Shown here: piece by piece, positions 44,467-53,585 of the stretch
Layout: each line of letters begins with the position of its first letter
Numbering within the stretch: the first letter of the stretch is position 1
Assembly: GCA_013299115.1 (NCBI GenBank)
Contig: JAAFKA010000001.1
Coordinates: forward strand, 124,001-188,000
DNA from: Cytophagales bacterium
GTDB taxonomy: Bacteria; Bacteroidota; Bacteroidia; Cytophagales; Thermoflexibacteraceae
Reading direction: 5' to 3'
Length of the DNA: 64,000 nt
Made by a program: the position numbers and the translations under genes
The notes under the pieces: model-generated
Database searches by the model: none
Seen by the model: the letters and a program-made list of their open reading frames with translations, nothing else
What the model was told of the DNA's origin: nothing

Positions 44467-46044
44467 TTACCAGGCTACGTACACATCAAAATCGAGGTGA
44501 TAGGCTTTGGTAAAAATTCTATTTTTTAAGCTATCAGTAGCTAACTCTTCGAAAAGCAAAGTACCTGGTGGCAAAGTCAATGGTGTAAGTTTTATAGGTT
44601 TTTTGTTGCCTTGTTGTTGCAACTTTTGTAGATAGGCTATCCTTGCATCATATTCTTTTGCGTATTGTTTTACGCCTGCCAATTCATTTACCCATTTGTA
44701 CTTTGCCAGATATAATAAACCTAAGAGGGTATAAAAAAACAAAACAAAGGCAAGAGATTTTGGAAAAAAGCCTTGATAACCGATAAAAAAGGCAATAAAA
44801 TAGACAAACAAGACCACAAAAAACGCAACAAAGGTCAAACTTCGCAAAGGACCTACGCCACTTGTGGCATAAATGGCGGGCAAAGCACTAATGCTTAACA
44901 ACAAAAAAAACAGAGGGACAAACAAAAATAAAAAATAACTAAGTTGAGAAGTTGTAAAAAATGGCTTTTGGTATTTTGTAAGTTTTAAGTAATTTTTGTT
45001 GTTTTTTTCTCTAAAATAGACCCCAATATAAAGCAAAATGAATACAATAGGAATCAAGGTTGCAAAATTAGAGGTAAAAACTTGTCCAAAGAAATAAGGT
45101 ACATTTTTGCGAATTTGCCACAATAAAGCCGATAAATCCATAACTGCAAAGTGCGACCTGCGTATGGCATTGCCTGGGGCTGTTATCATCATGGTAAAAG
45201 AAAGTATTGAAATTATCCAAGTAATGATTAAATTGTAAGTGTTTATTTTGGTTGCTATGGCTGCAAGGAGTTTATAGTATGTTTTTGCAGCTATAAACAA
45301 GTGAAATGGGTGTTTTCTTGACAATTTTTTGAAAAATGACAAGATAATAATTTTATCTTTTGTGTTATTTCGTTTGGTAATCATTACCAAAACCAATAAC
45401 AAAGTCAAAATTAGCAACCAAACAGCAGCAAAATTTTCAGACGAACAAGCAGCATAAAAAGCACAAATGGGCAGCAAAAAGCAACTTTCTACGAACTGAA
45501 ATTTGCTATTTAGCAACAACCTACATACCACCAAAGCCGCCAACAAGCCCCAAAAATAGTTTACAGAAGCCGCAACCCAGAAAAAAGAGGAAAAACTATA
45601 TACATTCAGGAGTAGAAAAACGAACAAAAAAGTAGCCATATTGAATGTAATCAACCAGCGAAAAGATACAGATTGAATGACAGCCAAATAGGAGGCAAAT
45701 AACTTTGATGCTAAACTGTAAAAGACTACCAAATAGCCAACAACTAATATAGCAGAAAACCAGCCCAAAGCAACACCTTTGTCGTGGAGAGAAAATATAA
45801 ACAGGGAAAGAGCAAATGGTGCCACACGACCCATCCATTTATGGTAAATACCAATCGTACCTTTTATAACTCCTTGACTATGTGCAACATAGAGAGTATG
45901 AAAGTCATCACTTGCTGGTCTGTTGTAAAAACCAACGTGCAAAAGATAGCCTACAAAAATAAGATTGAACAAGGTGAGTAATCCCCAAAATAAGGAGTCT
46001 ATACTTTTAAAATATTGGAGCAAAGTGAGCAAAAAGTTTTTCAT
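44467..46044 (-). CDS. Polytopic membrane protein (DUF6056/GT-C glycosyltransferase-like)
   Basis: 525 residues from ATG 46044; an upstream ATG at 46095 would add 17 residues before the first helix. There are roughly 11-12 predicted membrane helices. After the first helix, 'VGFYNRPASDDFHTLYVAHSQG...YHKWMGRVAPF' gives an Asp-Asp pair in the first outer loop, as in GT-C-fold enzymes and DUF6056 proteins. The C-terminal ~75 residues are outside the membrane ('KQYAKEYDARIAYLQKLQQQG'). A lipid-linked sugar transfer role is plausible but not shown. No glycan cluster is adjacent. Confidence 0.6.
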   Translation of the reverse strand: MKNFLLTLLQYFKSIDSLFWGLLTLFNLIFVGYLLHVGFYNRPASDDFHTLYVAHSQGVIKGTIGIYHKWMGRVAPFALSLFIFSLHDKGVALGWFSAILVVGYLVVFYSLASKLFASYLAVIQSVSFRWLITFNMATFLFVFLLLNVYSFSSFFWVAASVNYFWGLLAALVVCRLLLNSKFQFVESCFLLPICAFYAACSSENFAAVWLLILTLLLVLVMITKRNNTKDKIIILSFFKKLSRKHPFHLFIAAKTYYKLLAAIATKINTYNLIITWIISILSFTMMITAPGNAIRRSHFAVMDLSALLWQIRKNVPYFFGQVFTSNFATLIPIVFILLYIGVYFREKNNKNYLKLTKYQKPFFTTSQLSYFLFLFVPLFFLLLSISALPAIYATSGVGPLRSLTFVAFFVVLFVYFIAFFIGYQGFFPKSLAFVLFFYTLLGLLYLAKYKWVNELAGVKQYAKEYDARIAYLQKLQQQGNKKPIKLTPLTLPPGTLLFEELATDSLKNRIFTKAYHLDFDVYVAW

Positions 46045-46180
46045 ATTGAGTAAATAATATAAGTTGCACAGTGCAATGTGGACTTTCGTCCACACACTCT
46101 AACTTAGTTAAAACGAATTATTAAACAATTTTCACAAATCTACACAAAAACTGACATTTAAAAGGTCTTAATTAAATTAT

Positions 46181-46200
46181 GTGTGGGCTGAAGCCCACAC
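46181..46200. repeat. GTGTGGGCTGAAGCCCACAC palindrome
   Basis: A near-perfect 20-base palindrome in the gap between the membrane protein gene and lipA. It is related to the GGCTTTAGCC palindromes at 8640-8770. Confidence 0.6.
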
Positions 46201-46222
46201 TACAATATAAAAAAATTGCAAA

Positions 46223-46254
46223 TTTGGAAACTTTATGTTAGTACACTATCTTTG
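46223..46254 (+). promoter_or_regulatory. Consensus Bacteroidota promoter for the lipA operon
   Basis: TTTG (46223-46226), 20 bases, TATCTTTG (46247-46254): a full match in sequence and spacing, 38 bases before the lipA ATG. Confidence 0.7.
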
Positions 46255-46292
46255 TTGTTGTATATTTGGTATAAAGTAGAATATACTGTTTT

Positions 46293-47171
46293 ATGATAGA
46301 ACTACCCGTTTTAGGAGCAACCGAAACCACCACCCGACCTCGCAAACCCGACTGGTTGCGTGTGAAGTTGCCCGTAGGAAAAGAATATGCCAAAGTGCGA
46401 GAAATTGTGGATACGCACAAGCTACACACCATTTGCGAAAGTGGCAACTGCCCAAACATGGGCGAATGTTGGGGGGCTGGCACAGCTACTTTTATGATTT
46501 TGGGCAATGTATGCACCCGAAGTTGCACTTTTTGTGCCGTAGCCACAGGCAGACCCAATGAATATGACACAGACGAACCGCAACGCGTGGCAAAAGCCAT
46601 AGCACTGATGGGCGTAAAGCACGCCGTTATTACTTCGGTTAATCGTGATGAATTGAAAGACAGAGGGGCAGAAATTTGGTATCAAACCATAGTAGAAGTG
46701 AAAAAAGCAAGTCCGCAAACAACCATAGAAACCTTGATACCAGACGTAAAAGGAAATTGGGAGGCTTTGTATAGAATGATTGACGGCGGGCAAGAAGTGG
46801 TTTCGCACAACATGGAAACAGTGAAAAGACTGTATCGTATGGTAAGACCACAGGCAAAATATGAACGTAGCCTCGAACAAATCAAACGGATAAAAGAATA
46901 CGGCAAACGCACTAAAACAGGCATTATGCTCGGTTTAGGCGAAACAGCAGATGAATTATATGAGGCAATGGACGACTTGGTTGCTCATGGGCTTGACGTG
47001 CTTACGCTGGGGCAATATTTGCAACCTACCAAAATGCACTTGGAAGTAGCCGAATTTATACACCCCGATACCTTTGCAAAATACAAAGAAGAAGGCTTGA
47101 AAAGAGGTTTCAACTATGTTGAGTCGGGACCCTTAGTCAGGTCATCTTATCACGCAGAAAGACATATTTAA
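46293..47171 (+). CDS. lipA: Lipoyl synthase (radical SAM)
   Basis: A 292-residue protein, the usual length. The auxiliary [4Fe-4S] ligands are C48, C53 and C59 ('[12 protein letters not shown]'); the radical-SAM cluster is C74-x3-C78-x2-C81 ('CTRSCTFC'). The C-terminal '[12 protein letters not shown]' carries the Ser that completes the auxiliary cluster. LipA inserts two sulfurs into octanoyl groups on lipoyl-dependent proteins. It is first in a three-gene operon; the Fe-S factors mrp and nfu lie 3.4-5.3 kb downstream. Confidence 0.97.
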   Translation: MIELPVLGATETTTRPRKPDWLRVKLPVGKEYAKVREIVDTHKLHTICESGNCPNMGECWGAGTATFMILGNVCTRSCTFCAVATGRPNEYDTDEPQRVAKAIALMGVKHAVITSVNRDELKDRGAEIWYQTIVEVKKASPQTTIETLIPDVKGNWEALYRMIDGGQEVVSHNMETVKRLYRMVRPQAKYERSLEQIKRIKEYGKRTKTGIMLGLGETADELYEAMDDLVAHGLDVLTLGQYLQPTKMHLEVAEFIHPDTFAKYKEEGLKRGFNYVESGPLVRSSYHAERHI

Positions 47172-47181
47172 TTTTAAAATT

Positions 47182-47730
47182 ATGCTCACTATTATTGCTG
47201 GCACCAACCGCAAAAACTCCACTACGTTGAAAATAGCAAAGTTCTACCAACAACGATTGGCTGCTAAAAACGTATCTTCTACGATTATGGATTTGGCACA
47301 GTTGCCAACAGATTTTGTATTTTCTGCCCTGTATGAAAACAGTGGCAAACACGAAGTTTTTAACCAATTTAGGAAACAGATAACCGACTCGCAGCAGTTG
47401 GTTTTTATTGTGCCAGAATACAATGGCTCTTATCCTGGTGTGTTGAAAAGTTTTATAGACGGCTTGCAATATCCCGATGGGCTTAAAGGCAAGGAAGTAG
47501 CCTTAGTCGGTTTGTCGGCGGGTGTGCTGGGCGGTGCGTGGGCGTTGAGTCACCTTACAGATATTTTGCATTTTCTTAATGTAGATGTAATTTCGGTAAA
47601 AGTTCGTTTGGCTTCTATCAAATCTCACTTTGTAGATGGCGAAATTACTAATCCTCTATACAACGAATTGCTCGAAATGCAGATAGAAAAATTGATGTTA
47701 AATAACACTACAATTTATAACATCTCTTAG
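47182..47730 (+). CDS. NADPH-dependent FMN reductase family protein
   Basis: A 182-residue flavodoxin-fold protein. The FMN phosphate loop is 'IIAGTNRKNSTTLKIAKF' (residues 3-20), followed by 'FIVPEYNGSYPGVLKSFID' and 'GLSAGVLGGAW', both standard for FMN_red/azoreductase-like proteins. It would reduce FMN, quinones or similar acceptors with NAD(P)H in the cytosol. It begins ten bases after lipA and ends five bases before the CoA-transferase gene, so all three are probably one transcript. Confidence 0.9.
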   Translation: MLTIIAGTNRKNSTTLKIAKFYQQRLAAKNVSSTIMDLAQLPTDFVFSALYENSGKHEVFNQFRKQITDSQQLVFIVPEYNGSYPGVLKSFIDGLQYPDGLKGKEVALVGLSAGVLGGAWALSHLTDILHFLNVDVISVKVRLASIKSHFVDGEITNPLYNELLEMQIEKLMLNNTTIYNIS

Positions 47731-47735
47731 TTATT

Positions 47736-48848
47736 ATGCAAATCCTCCGCAACTGCAAAGTCATCGAATTAGCCACTGTGTTGGCTGCCCCTGCCGTAGG
47801 GCAATTTTTGGCAGAATTAGGGGCAGAAGTCCTGAAAATAGAAAACCCCAACACAGGTGGTGATGTTACACGCAGTTGGAAACTTGCCTCCGAAAACCCA
47901 GAAACGACTATTTCAGCCTATTTCTCTTCAGTTAATTGGGGCAAAAAAAGTCTTTGTTTAGACATAACCCAGGCAGATGAATTAGCACAACTCTACGAAT
48001 TAGTAAAAACTGCAGACATCATCTTAGTTAATTATAAAGCTGGTGATGCCGAAAAATTAAAGGTAAGTTACCAAGATTTGCAACGAATTAATCCTAAATT
48101 GATTTATGGACATATCACAGGCTATGGTTTGCAGAATCAAAAAGTGGGCTATGATGCTGTTATTCAGGCAGAAGCAGGGTTTATTTATATGAATGGTGAG
48201 GCAAGTGGCAACCCTGTAAAAATGCCTGTTGCTTTGATAGATTTATTGGCTGCACACCATCTTAAAGAAGGACTGTTGGTTTCGTGGGTGCATCGGTTGC
48301 AAACAGGCGAAGGGAGTTATGTGGCAGTTTCTTTGTTTGAGGCGGCGTTGGCTTCGCTGGCAAATCAGGCAACAAACTGGTTGGTGGCGGGCAAAATTCC
48401 GCAACGCATAGGGTCAGAACACCCCAACATAGTGCCGTATGGCAACATTTTTATGACCAAAGACCAATCGGCTATTCTCATTGCCGTTGGAAACGACAAG
48501 CAATTCAAGGAGTTATGTCAATTATTGCAACTTCCTCACTTAGCCACAGACGAAAAATTTAGCACCAACCAGCAAAGGGTACGCCACCGCCAAGAACTCA
48601 ACGGCAGTTTAGCAAAGGCTTTTTTGAGTTTTGAGAAAACAACTTTGTTACTACAATTAGAGAAAATAAAAATACCTGCGGGCGGTGTAAATTCCATGCA
48701 AGAAGTATTTGAAAATCCTGAAAGTCATGCTGTCTTGCTCAAAGACAAAGAGATGACAGGCATACGTAATTTTGTAGCACAGTTTTTTGTGGGGAAGGAG
48801 TGGGTGCAGCCGAAGGAACTGACAGCACCACCAGCATTGGAGCAATAA
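47736..48848 (+). CDS. CaiB/BaiF family (class III) CoA-transferase
   Basis: A 370-residue protein. The N-terminal 'KVIELATVLAAPAVGQFLAELGAEVLKIE' is the family's CoA-binding start. The catalytic Asp is D140 in 'GYDAVIQAEAGFI'; 'NPVKMPVALIDLLAAHH' and 'PNIVPYGNIFMT' follow. These enzymes move CoA between carboxylic acids through an aspartyl-CoA thioester. The acid substrate cannot be told from the sequence. It is the last gene of the lipA operon and its stop is followed by a family-C-like repeat. Confidence 0.92.
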   Translation: MQILRNCKVIELATVLAAPAVGQFLAELGAEVLKIENPNTGGDVTRSWKLASENPETTISAYFSSVNWGKKSLCLDITQADELAQLYELVKTADIILVNYKAGDAEKLKVSYQDLQRINPKLIYGHITGYGLQNQKVGYDAVIQAEAGFIYMNGEASGNPVKMPVALIDLLAAHHLKEGLLVSWVHRLQTGEGSYVAVSLFEAALASLANQATNWLVAGKIPQRIGSEHPNIVPYGNIFMTKDQSAILIAVGNDKQFKELCQLLQLPHLATDEKFSTNQQRVRHRQELNGSLAKAFLSFEKTTLLLQLEKIKIPAGGVNSMQEVFENPESHAVLLKDKEMTGIRNFVAQFFVGKEWVQPKELTAPPALEQ

Positions 48849-48912
48849 TTATGGAATTTAAAAGACTCTTTTTGGCAGAGCATTTAATAAAACATAAGCC
48901 TACCTTGTTTCC

Positions 48913-48945
48913 GTTCCACAAAATTATCAGACAACCAAAAAAACT
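48913..48945. repeat. Repeat family C copy (diverged)
   Basis: GTTCCACAAAATTATCAGACAACCAAAAAAACT, preceded by CCTACCTTGTTTCC. It is the counterpart of 43777-43809 with three changes in the core. Confidence 0.6.
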
Positions 48946-48986
48946 CTCTTATTAATAGTAAATAAGTTGTAATGTTTGCACCTAAT

Positions 48987-50087
48987 TTACGCCACCGCCT
49001 TTTTGTCTGCCATCAAACTACTTGCGTGTGGGATAATTTGCTTTTTTTGTTTGTGAAATTCTTTGTATTTGGTTAAGAAAAAAGTAGCAACCAACAAAAT
49101 TGACAATAAAAAGATAACCAAATAGGTATTGCCTAAATCTTGGGCAACTAAGGCAATGGTAATTATCAATACGTTGCAAACGACTAAGGTAAGCGTAGCT
49201 TTAAGGTGCGAAAAACCAGAGTCTATGAGCAGATGGTGTATGTGAGTTCTATCGGGGTGGAAAGGAGATTTGCCTTTCAAGGCTCGCAGCGTAAATACCC
49301 GCAAGGTGTCAAAAAGAGGAACACAAAGAATGGCTACGGCTGTGGCAGGTGCTGCTTTGATTTCTATAAAGTGGTGTGCCACATGAGGGTGTAACTCTAT
49401 GAATTTGATTGCCAAAATAGACATGATAAAACCCAAAAGCAAAGCCCCTGTATCTCCCATAAAAACCTTAGCTGGCGTGATATTGTAATACAAAAACCCA
49501 ACCAAAGCCCCTGTAATGGTAAAGCATATCAAGGCAAATTGCTGGTAATCCATCAGGTAAAACAGAAACCCAAAGGCTACTGAGGTGGTGCAGCCTATCA
49601 TACCCAACAAACCATTGATGCCGTCGATGAGGTTAAAGGCATTGGTAATGACAATAACAGCAAAAACAGTGGAAATATAGCCAACCCAAGTAGGAATTTC
49701 GTGAATACCAAACAGCCCATGCAAGCTGGTAAGGTGAATATGTGCAAAATGTATGACTAACAAAGAGGCAAAAACCTGAGCAAATAGTTTCTTTTTGGGC
49801 GAAGTGCCTACAATATCGTCTTTAAAACCAATGGCAAAAATGACTAAAATGGCACAAAGTAAATAGTTCCATTCTTTCATCACAGTCGTGTCCATAAAAA
49901 ACAGGGCAGTGAATAAAAAACCAACGACCACGACCAGCCCACCCAAACGAGGGATTTTTTGCTTGTGTAGTTTTCTTTCATCAGGCTCATCGAAAAGGTG
50001 CTTGATACGGGCAATGTGGATAATGTGCGGAGTGAGGGCAAGCACAATTCCCAGAGCCATGAGGAATGAAAGTGATAAGTACAACAT
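48987..50087 (-). CDS. Undecaprenyl-phosphate GlcNAc-1-phosphate transferase (WecA/TagO-like)
   Basis: A 366-residue, ~11-helix membrane protein of the PNPT/MraY family. The Mg2+/substrate motifs are 'FKDDIVG' (D90/D91), 'NAFNLIDGINGL' (149-160), 'VFMGDTGALLLGF' and 'HPDRTHIHHLL'. The last, an H-x-R-x-H-x-H-H block, is specific to the WecA/TagO/RgpG branch. It attaches a sugar-1-phosphate to undecaprenyl phosphate on the inner face of the membrane, starting O-antigen or other surface glycan synthesis. It is alone here, without other glycan genes. Confidence 0.93.
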   Translation of the reverse strand: MLYLSLSFLMALGIVLALTPHIIHIARIKHLFDEPDERKLHKQKIPRLGGLVVVVGFLFTALFFMDTTVMKEWNYLLCAILVIFAIGFKDDIVGTSPKKKLFAQVFASLLVIHFAHIHLTSLHGLFGIHEIPTWVGYISTVFAVIVITNAFNLIDGINGLLGMIGCTTSVAFGFLFYLMDYQQFALICFTITGALVGFLYYNITPAKVFMGDTGALLLGFIMSILAIKFIELHPHVAHHFIEIKAAPATAVAILCVPLFDTLRVFTLRALKGKSPFHPDRTHIHHLLIDSGFSHLKATLTLVVCNVLIITIALVAQDLGNTYLVIFLLSILLVATFFLTKYKEFHKQKKQIIPHASSLMADKKAVA

Positions 50088-50254
50088 AAAAAAATAGGTT
50101 AGTTATTTGATTGCTTACGTAGATTGCTGAAATTCGTTTAACATTTTTTTGCAAATCTATACAATCTTAGTCTTAAAATTCTATGCCAAGCTTTATTTTA
50201 TTTTTAATTTTTTTTAATTTACTTCTTCTAGGCTTTTCGCATCAAAATTAACAT

Positions 50255-50262
50255 TATCTTTG
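50255..50262 (+). promoter_or_regulatory. TATCTTTG -7 element before transposase remnant
   Basis: An exact -7 match 17 bases before ATG 50279. No good -33 element is present; TTTTC at the expected place is weak. Confidence 0.3.
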
Positions 50263-50278
50263 GATTTATTTTAACTTT

Positions 50279-50437
50279 ATGGTTATTAGTCCTTATTTTC
50301 CTACAATCCAAGATTTTCGTGTTCGTGGTCGTCGTTCTCATTTATTGAGTGATATTTTAGACTTAGTTTTGGTAGCTATTTTGGCTGACTGTGATGATTT
50401 TTCAGAAATTTATGGTTATGGCATGCCAAGTACTTAA
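50279..50437 (+). pseudogene. N-terminal remnant of an ISAs1-family (H-repeat) transposase
   Basis: 52 codons from ATG to TAA contain 'FPTIQDFRVRGRRSHLLSDI' and then 'LDLVLVAILADCDDFSEIYG'. This is the conserved start of ISAs1/H-repeat DDE transposases ('f..i.DpR..rkkrH.L.diL.i.l.AvlcGa..w.eie.fg'). The DDE catalytic part is absent, and no inverted repeats were found in the 503-base gap 50088-50590. It is a decayed insertion-sequence fragment. Confidence 0.72.
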
Positions 50438-50590
50438 TTGCTTATCTCATAATTTAGCAGATTAAAAAAATAAACCAAAAATATCACTAATTTTGCGTCA
50501 AAGATTTCGTTTTGCCACTTAAAACTGATTTGGTATAAACTAAAACCTTGTAAAATAGGTTATAAATCAAATATTTCATTATATATTTTT

Positions 50591-51703
50591 ATGAACATCA
50601 CTACTGAAACCATACAAAAAGCCTTGCAGACGGTCAATGACCCTGATTTGAAAAAAGACCTTGTAAGTCTGAATATGGTAAAAGACATAGTAGTACAGGG
50701 CAAAGAAGTTAGTTTTACCGTTGTCTTGACTACGCCTGCCTGTCCGTTGAAAGAAAAAATCAGGCAAGATTGCGAGGAGGCTATTCACAAATTGGTAAGT
50801 CCCGACTTGGTTTTGCGAATCAACATGACTGCCAATGTAAGCAGTTTGCGGAGTGCATCGCCTATGCTCCCTCACGTAAAAAACATCATTGCCATAGCTT
50901 CGGGCAAGGGTGGCGTGGGCAAATCTACGGTTACGGCAAATTTGGCGGTAGCCTTAGCCCAAGAAGGGGCAAAAGTAGGTATTATAGATGCCGATATTTT
51001 TGGTCCTTCCATTCCTACTATGTTTAATTGCGAATCTGCTCAACCAGGGCTGATTCAGGTAAATGGTCGCAATTTGATATTGCCCATCGAACAATATGGT
51101 GTCAAATTGCTTTCGATAGGTTTTCTTACGCCACCTGATGACGCAGTGGTGTGGCGAGGTCCGATGGCAAGTTCTGCCTTGCGTCAATTTATGACTGATG
51201 CCGAGTGGGGCGAATTGGATTATTTGCTCATAGACTTGCCCCCAGGTACGAGTGATATTCACTTGACTTTGGTGCAGGCAGTGGCGGTTACGGGGGCAGT
51301 TATTGTTACCACGCCGCAAAAAGTGGCGTTGGCAGATGCCCAAAAAGGATTGGCTATGTTCAAACAAAAACAAATTAATGTGCCTGTTTTGGGCGTTGTA
51401 GAAAATATGGCTTACTTTACACCCGAAGAATTGCCCGAAAACAAATATTACATTTTTGGCAAAGACGGAGGCAAGGTATTGGCAACACGCAACGAAGTAG
51501 AGTTTTTGGGCGAAATTCCTTTGGTGCAGTCCATCAGAGAGGCAGGAGATAGCGGAAAACCCGCCGTATTGAAAGAGGATATTACGGCTAAAGCTTTCAA
51601 ACAGTTGGCACAAGGGTTGGCAAGGGCAGTGGCTATGCGAAACGCAATGGTGGAAAAAACCAAAAAAGTGGAGTTTACAGTGCATACAGCCCCCAATCAT
51701 TGA
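50591..51703 (+). CDS. mrp: Mrp/NBP35-family Fe-S cluster carrier ATPase
   Basis: A 370-residue protein. The N-terminal MIP18/DUF59 domain (residues ~4-85) includes 'VLTTPACPLKEKI'. The deviant Walker A is 'SGKGGVGKST' at 104-113, and 'DYLLIDLPPGTSDIHL' is the Mrp signature. The CxxC that binds the bridging cluster in many homologues is replaced by 'YFTPEELPENKYYIFG', which is usual in Bacteroidota. It delivers Fe-S clusters to apo-proteins. An nfu-type gene lies in the same cluster, supporting that role. Confidence 0.94.
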   Translation: MNITTETIQKALQTVNDPDLKKDLVSLNMVKDIVVQGKEVSFTVVLTTPACPLKEKIRQDCEEAIHKLVSPDLVLRINMTANVSSLRSASPMLPHVKNIIAIASGKGGVGKSTVTANLAVALAQEGAKVGIIDADIFGPSIPTMFNCESAQPGLIQVNGRNLILPIEQYGVKLLSIGFLTPPDDAVVWRGPMASSALRQFMTDAEWGELDYLLIDLPPGTSDIHLTLVQAVAVTGAVIVTTPQKVALADAQKGLAMFKQKQINVPVLGVVENMAYFTPEELPENKYYIFGKDGGKVLATRNEVEFLGEIPLVQSIREAGDSGKPAVLKEDITAKAFKQLAQGLARAVAMRNAMVEKTKKVEFTVHTAPNH

Positions 51704-51745
51704 TTTTTTTTATTTTCTTACTATCCACTAAAACTAAACCAAGTA

Positions 51746-52453
51746 ATGAAATATCTTTTTAAAGTACAAAAAATAATTTATTGTTTGTTTTTTTCTGTTA
51801 TTATTGCATCTTGCGGTGGCAGCAATAATAATCCGCAGCCTACACAAAATCAACTTTGTAGGTTGGTAAAAATAACTACTAATGGTAGTTCTTCAATCAT
51901 TGAATACAATGCCAATGGCAAGGTTTCTAATTTTTATGGTATGGCTTTCACTTACGACCAAAATGGCAGGGTAATCAGACGAGGAGAAACCACGTTTACT
52001 TACAAACCTAATGGACAATTAGATAGGGTACGCAGTGTAAGACAAGGTACTGTTTATGAGCAAATCTTTGAGTACAGTGGCGGAAGAGTCAGCAAAATAA
52101 CTTCGCCTGATGGCATACGTGAGTTTACTTATGATTCTGAAGGTAATGTGTTAAAGACCTTAGATAATGACCTTGCTGCAGTAGTGGTTACTACTTTCAG
52201 TGGGTATTCAAAAAAAAGTACGTTTCTTAGTATTGCTGATGGTTTTCCTGATTTTTTTTATTATTCGCAACCAAGCAGATATACAAGTTATAAATCTGTT
52301 TTTACATTCCCTAATGGTGTAGTGTCTGTAATAGAACCGCCACCTTTGGTTTTTACTTATAACCTAAAAAATATGCCTATTAAATCTGTACAGCCTATCA
52401 CGAACCCAGTAGGTGAGCATATAGAAGAGTATGAGTACACTAATTGTGATTAG
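51746..52453 (+). CDS. Lipoprotein with YD/RHS-like repeats
   Basis: A 235-residue protein. The lipobox is IIASC (Cys23), followed by GGSNNNPQPT. The body has repeated 'EYNANGKV', 'TYDQNGRVIRR', 'TYKPNGQLDRV', 'EYSGGRVSKI' and 'TYDSEGNVLKT' units, each ~20 residues. These match the YD-type repeats found in RHS proteins and in DUF4595-like Bacteroidota lipoproteins. It lies 42 bases after mrp and 51 bases before nfu on the same strand, although its export makes a direct part in Fe-S assembly unlikely. Confidence 0.78.
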   Translation: MKYLFKVQKIIYCLFFSVIIASCGGSNNNPQPTQNQLCRLVKITTNGSSSIIEYNANGKVSNFYGMAFTYDQNGRVIRRGETTFTYKPNGQLDRVRSVRQGTVYEQIFEYSGGRVSKITSPDGIREFTYDSEGNVLKTLDNDLAAVVVTTFSGYSKKSTFLSIADGFPDFFYYSQPSRYTSYKSVFTFPNGVVSVIEPPPLVFTYNLKNMPIKSVQPITNPVGEHIEEYEYTNCD

Positions 52454-52504
52454 TATTGATAAAATACCAAGCCTAATAGATTTGTACAAAAAACTATACC
52501 GAAA

Positions 52505-52774
52505 ATGGAAAATACAACACCTAACCTAACTTTGTTGGATAAAATAGAAACAGCCCTCAACAGCATAAGACCTTATTTGAAAGAAGATGGTGGTGATGTG
52601 AGAGTGGTAAATATAGCAACCAACGGCATTTTGCAGATAGAAATGCTGGGGGCTTGTGGCGACTGCCCTATGTCTAAAATGACTTTGAAGGCAGGAATAG
52701 AGCAAGCCGTATTAAAAGCTGTGCCTGAAATAAAGGCGGTGCAAGCCATTTATCCTGTGGCTGCGGATTTTTAA
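52505..52774 (+). CDS. NifU C-terminal-domain (Nfu-type) Fe-S scaffold protein
   Basis: An 89-residue single-domain protein. 'LNSIRPYLKEDGGDVRVV' and 'LGACGDCPMSKMTLKAGIEQ' contain the cluster-binding pair C51-x2-C54. Nfu proteins bind a [4Fe-4S] cluster between two subunits and hand it to targets such as lipoyl synthase. With mrp 0.8 kb upstream and lipA in the same 6-kb region, a shared Fe-S maturation role is likely. Confidence 0.95.
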   Translation: MENTTPNLTLLDKIETALNSIRPYLKEDGGDVRVVNIATNGILQIEMLGACGDCPMSKMTLKAGIEQAVLKAVPEIKAVQAIYPVAADF

Positions 52775-52855
52775 TCCAATATGATTAGGATAGATAAATT
52801 ATTTTTTAGTGCCGTTAGGCACGAAATATTTATAGAAAAGCACATTACTACCTCT

Positions 52856-52905
52856 CGAAGTGCCATAGGTACGAAATTTCGTGCCTACGGCACTTCGAGA
52901 GCATT
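52856..52905. repeat. CTCTCGAAGTGCCATAGG... palindrome
   Basis: Arms of ~23 bases (two mismatches) around AAAT form a long hairpin. The flanks carry a second, looser inverted pair (TTAGGCACGAAATATTTATAG at 52813 and CTATAAATATTTCG at 52920). It begins the 811-base non-coding stretch 52775-53585. Confidence 0.75.
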
Positions 52906-53153
52906 TGTATGTTTTTTGCTATAAATATTTCGCCCTTACAGGGCTATAATAATTTATAACACATCAGAGGGTATTACGATTTGTACCGTACCCTTTGGCG
53001 GGGGTTGCCTCCAACTGCAAGGTCAATTAACTGACAATCAACAAGTTAATTTTTTATACAAAAATTATCGTAATAACCTCTATTAAATTACACTAATTTT
53101 ACTCGTTTTACTACAGACTAAAGTCCAATGCTATTAAACTAAGAAACAACCTA

Positions 53154-53421
53154 CAACCCTGAAAGGGTTGAACAACAATAGCCCTACGTGAAACGTAGGG
53201 GAATATTTGCAAACTTGCATCCAACCTCGAAGAGGTTGAACAATGGCACAGGGTAAACAAGGCTGTTCAACCTCTTCGAGGTTGTGGCGTACTCTCTTAT
53301 CTTTTCCCTACGTTGCACGTAGGGCTATTGCTGTTCAACCTCTTCGAGGTTGTGGCGTACTCTCTTATCTTTTCCCTACGTTGCACGTAGGGCTATTGCT
53401 GTTCAACCTCTTCGAGGTTGT
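53154..53421. repeat. Array of CAACCTCTTCGAGGTTG and CCCTACGTTGCACGTAGGG palindromes, 68-bp period
   Basis: Two palindrome types alternate: CAACC(...)GGTTG (from 53154, 53221, 53268, 53336, 53404) and CCCTACG(...)CGTAGGG (from 53192, 53307, 53375). The unit from GCTGTTCAACC is repeated at 53262, 53330 and 53398, a 68-bp period with almost no change. A flanking GACTAAAGTCC palindrome sits on both sides (~53117 and 53448). The short open frames here are not genes. Confidence 0.88.
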
Positions 53422-53585
53422 AAAAAACTCTTAGCTTAACAGCATTGGACTAAAGTCCGTAGCTGTTAAGCTAAGGTGCTTTTGGTCGGCAGTTGTCACT
53501 GTGCTACAAACAAAAACCCCGCTGGGTTTGTAGCAACCCCCAGCAAGTTATTATTTTTTAGCTTAATAGGTCTAACAATTCGGGA

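Noticed and set aside
45843-45860. ACCAATCGTACC in the membrane protein gene as a family-A repeat
   Set aside because: Only ~10 bases match and it lies in a well-formed coding sequence; a similar chance match occurs in sucD near 59805.
53154-53421. Palindromic array as a CRISPR
   Set aside because: The 'spacers' between palindromes are themselves repeated almost exactly every 68 bases, and no cas gene is present.
53243-53434. A 63-codon frame in the palindrome array
   Set aside because: Its residues are translated repeats (LFPTLHVGLLLFNLFEV and similar) and it has no gene-like features.
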